From a bacterium (GTDB taxonomy: Bacteria; Eisenbacteria; RBG-16-71-46; CAIMUX01), in contig JAUIHP010000001.1 of the NCBI GenBank assembly GCA_030431975.1, positions 1 through 64,000 of the forward strand: a DNA stretch of 64,000 bases. Reading direction: 5' to 3'. Position 1 is the stretch's first letter. The number at the start of each line of letters is the position of its first letter. Positions 62,801-64,000 of the stretch are shown here, one piece after another. Below the pieces are notes generated by a model. The model made no database searches, was not told the DNA's origin, and saw only the letters and a program-made list of their open reading frames with translations. A program made the position numbers and the translations under genes.

Positions 62801-62821
62801 AAAGGGAACCCGCGGTTCGGT

Positions 62822-63691
62822 CTAGAACTCGTTGAGGCGGGTGACGACGATGCCGCGGAAACGATCGATGCGCCCGAGGTACTGATCCAATCCAACTCGG
62901 ACCAGCCCGTTCGATTCGTAGAGACCCGGCAGCGGCTTGAGCGCGGCGTGAAGAAGTTCGGTTCGCCCGTTCCGGCGATCGATGATTCCGATGTGATGAA
63001 TCTGTGTATCCCGACCGTCACTCTTGCCGTCGGGCGCACAGACCTGCGGCCCCACGAACCAGACGATGTCACCAGTACGGAGAGCGTCGTACGGAATCTG
63101 GTCCCGCGGTATGAAGGACACCTCACCGAGGCTTTCCGTGGCCGCTCCCAAACTGGCGGTCACGTCTTTGCCCCAGATCGCACTCTGAATCATGTCTTCG
63201 GAGTACTCGAGGTGCGCGGGATCGTCATAGTCGACACGACCCGCGTCGTCGACAGCCTTCTCGACCGACGCCCCGTAGAAGCGGGTGCCGAACGCAAACT
63301 GCACCGCCTCCTCTGCGGTCGTCGAACGGGCCAGCTCGGTCACGCGGTACATGAAGAGCACGCAATCGGTGGCATAGTCCTGGACGAGTCTTCCCTGACG
63401 GACGTATCCGTCGGCGTCGAGCCCGAAGACGTACTCCACCCTGCCCAAGTCCAGAAACCAACTGGCCCAGGCGGCGACCCGTTCTCCCAGAGGCAGATGG
63501 CCCAGGTGCGTGAGTGCCGCGTTCAGTCGTTCGGACTCCACGACCTCTGAGTTGTCGAGGTTGTAGCGGACCATACGCTGAAACCGCTCGAGGAGAGGGT
63601 CCTCAGCGCTCCTGGCACGAGCAGGTGCAATCACGAGTACTCCGAACAGCCCTATCAGGAGGCTCAGATGGAAGGCCTTCAGTCGTCTCAT
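62822..63691 (-). CDS. Secreted NlpC/P60-like (papain-fold) hydrolase candidate
   Basis: A signal peptide (MRRLKAFHLSLLIGLFGVLVIAPARA) precedes a domain with ATDCVLFMYRVTELA (Cys near residue 110) and, about 135 residues later, TQIHHIGIIDRRNG with a candidate His. Cys followed at this distance by a His in a beta strand fits NlpC/P60 and DUF1460-type amidase folds that cut peptidoglycan or peptides. GDIVWFVGP before the His is also typical of this fold. A third catalytic residue was not identified. The 289-residue product starts at 63691. It is convergent with the GT-C/TPR gene, 21 nt from its stop. Confidence 0.7.
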   Translation of the reverse strand: MRRLKAFHLSLLIGLFGVLVIAPARARSAEDPLLERFQRMVRYNLDNSEVVESERLNAALTHLGHLPLGERVAAWASWFLDLGRVEYVFGLDADGYVRQGRLVQDYATDCVLFMYRVTELARSTTAEEAVQFAFGTRFYGASVEKAVDDAGRVDYDDPAHLEYSEDMIQSAIWGKDVTASLGAATESLGEVSFIPRDQIPYDALRTGDIVWFVGPQVCAPDGKSDGRDTQIHHIGIIDRRNGRTELLHAALKPLPGLYESNGLVRVGLDQYLGRIDRFRGIVVTRLNEF

Positions 63692-63801
63692 CCTTATGCT
63701 GGAACCCCAACCGGGCCGAAATCGTTCCGGCCTCTGACGTCTTCGGAGTATATCGCGACTTCTCCGTCTCGTCTCGGGGCCAGGAACGCTATCATGCCGC
63801 A

Positions 63802-64000
63802 ATGCATCGCCGAACCGTCTTTCTGCTCGCGGCCTACCTGTTCCTGCGTTGGATCCTGGCCACCGAACCCGGGTACACCTACGATGTCCAAGCCTACAAA
63901 CGGTGGGCTATCGGGGCCGCCATCGGCGGCGTCGACGAAGTCTATCTCCGCTCGGACATGGACTATCCGCCGCTCTACGCCTACATCCTCTATCCGCTGG
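63802..64000 (+). CDS. Start of a GT-C glycosyltransferase-like membrane protein (cut by window edge)
   Basis: From the ATG at 63802 the frame stays open to the end (66 codons). It encodes an N-terminal membrane segment (TVFLLAAYLFLRWILA), then YTYDVQAYKRWA and DMDYPPLYAYI. A YD-x-W acidic loop after helix 1 followed by DYPP is the signature of dolichyl/polyprenyl-phosphate-mannose-type glycosyltransferases (GT-C fold). The rest lies outside the window. It is divergent from the NlpC/P60-like gene. Confidence 0.65.
   Translation, partial: MHRRTVFLLAAYLFLRWILATEPGYTYDVQAYKRWAIGAAIGGVDEVYLRSDMDYPPLYAYILYPL

Overview
The window is GC-rich, densely coded DNA from one bacterial chromosome. Several traits point to an uncultured lineage of the Fibrobacteres-Chlorobi-Bacteroidetes (FCB) superphylum, such as an Eisenbacteria- or Krumholzibacteriota-like candidate phylum. 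These are secreted proteins with FlgD/T9SS-like C-terminal domains, Cys-rich GACCL..DGSC repeats, a beta-helix protein, a TonB-dependent receptor and outer-membrane-barrel candidates. The phylum is an inference from style; no rRNA is present.

Layout. 1-13.9 kb: a truncated transposase-like gene, a Ser/Thr kinase divergent from a secreted M48 protease, guaB, a barrel protein, a CAU-anticodon tRNA, the tilS-hpt-ftsH-folP block (hpt has lost its catalytic residues), a nucleotide-binding protein and a GH20 hexosaminidase. 13.9-18.0 kb: a family 5 solute-binding protein and a TonB-dependent receptor. 18.4-23.6 kb: a branched-chain 2-oxoacid:ferredoxin oxidoreductase made of two fusion proteins, followed by a fused ADP-forming acyl-CoA synthetase. 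Together they could turn 2-oxoacids into organic acid, reduced ferredoxin and ATP. 23.7-29.7 kb: a secreted M1 peptidase, a DUF212 membrane protein and a 14-repeat propeller protein.

45.3-29.8 kb (minus strand) is the centrepiece. It is a run of twelve tightly spaced genes: hemerythrin, korA (gamma-alpha fusion), korB, an 868-residue protein, rnfB, a 1366-residue protein, rnfC, rnfD, rnfG, rnfE, rnfA and a small CxxC membrane protein. The two large proteins look like eroded pyruvate:ferredoxin oxidoreductase (PFOR) pieces that keep ferredoxin-type Cys clusters but lack recognisable thiamine-pyrophosphate sites. I read the locus as a 2-oxoglutarate:ferredoxin oxidoreductase wired to an Rnf ion pump, with two non-catalytic electron-transfer or scaffold subunits.

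45.4-64 kb: an SGNH hydrolase cluster with a secreted beta-helix protein, a DUF4212/SSS symporter pair, a complete hypBA/hypCDEF set for NiFe-hydrogenase maturation (no hydrogenase structural gene in view), a PAP2 phosphatase, a Cys-rich secreted protein, the c-di-AMP synthase cdaA, an arylsulfotransferase-like protein, a GT-C/TPR membrane protein, an NlpC/P60-like protein and the start of another GT-C enzyme. Two unrelated secreted proteins share a C-terminal E-[TA]-S-W-G-Q-[VI]-K motif that may be an undescribed sorting tag. Degenerate tandem arrays of 12-18 nt recur in linkers and spacers. Overall the genes suggest an anaerobic or facultative, amino-acid-oxidising cell with ferredoxin- and ion-based energetics.
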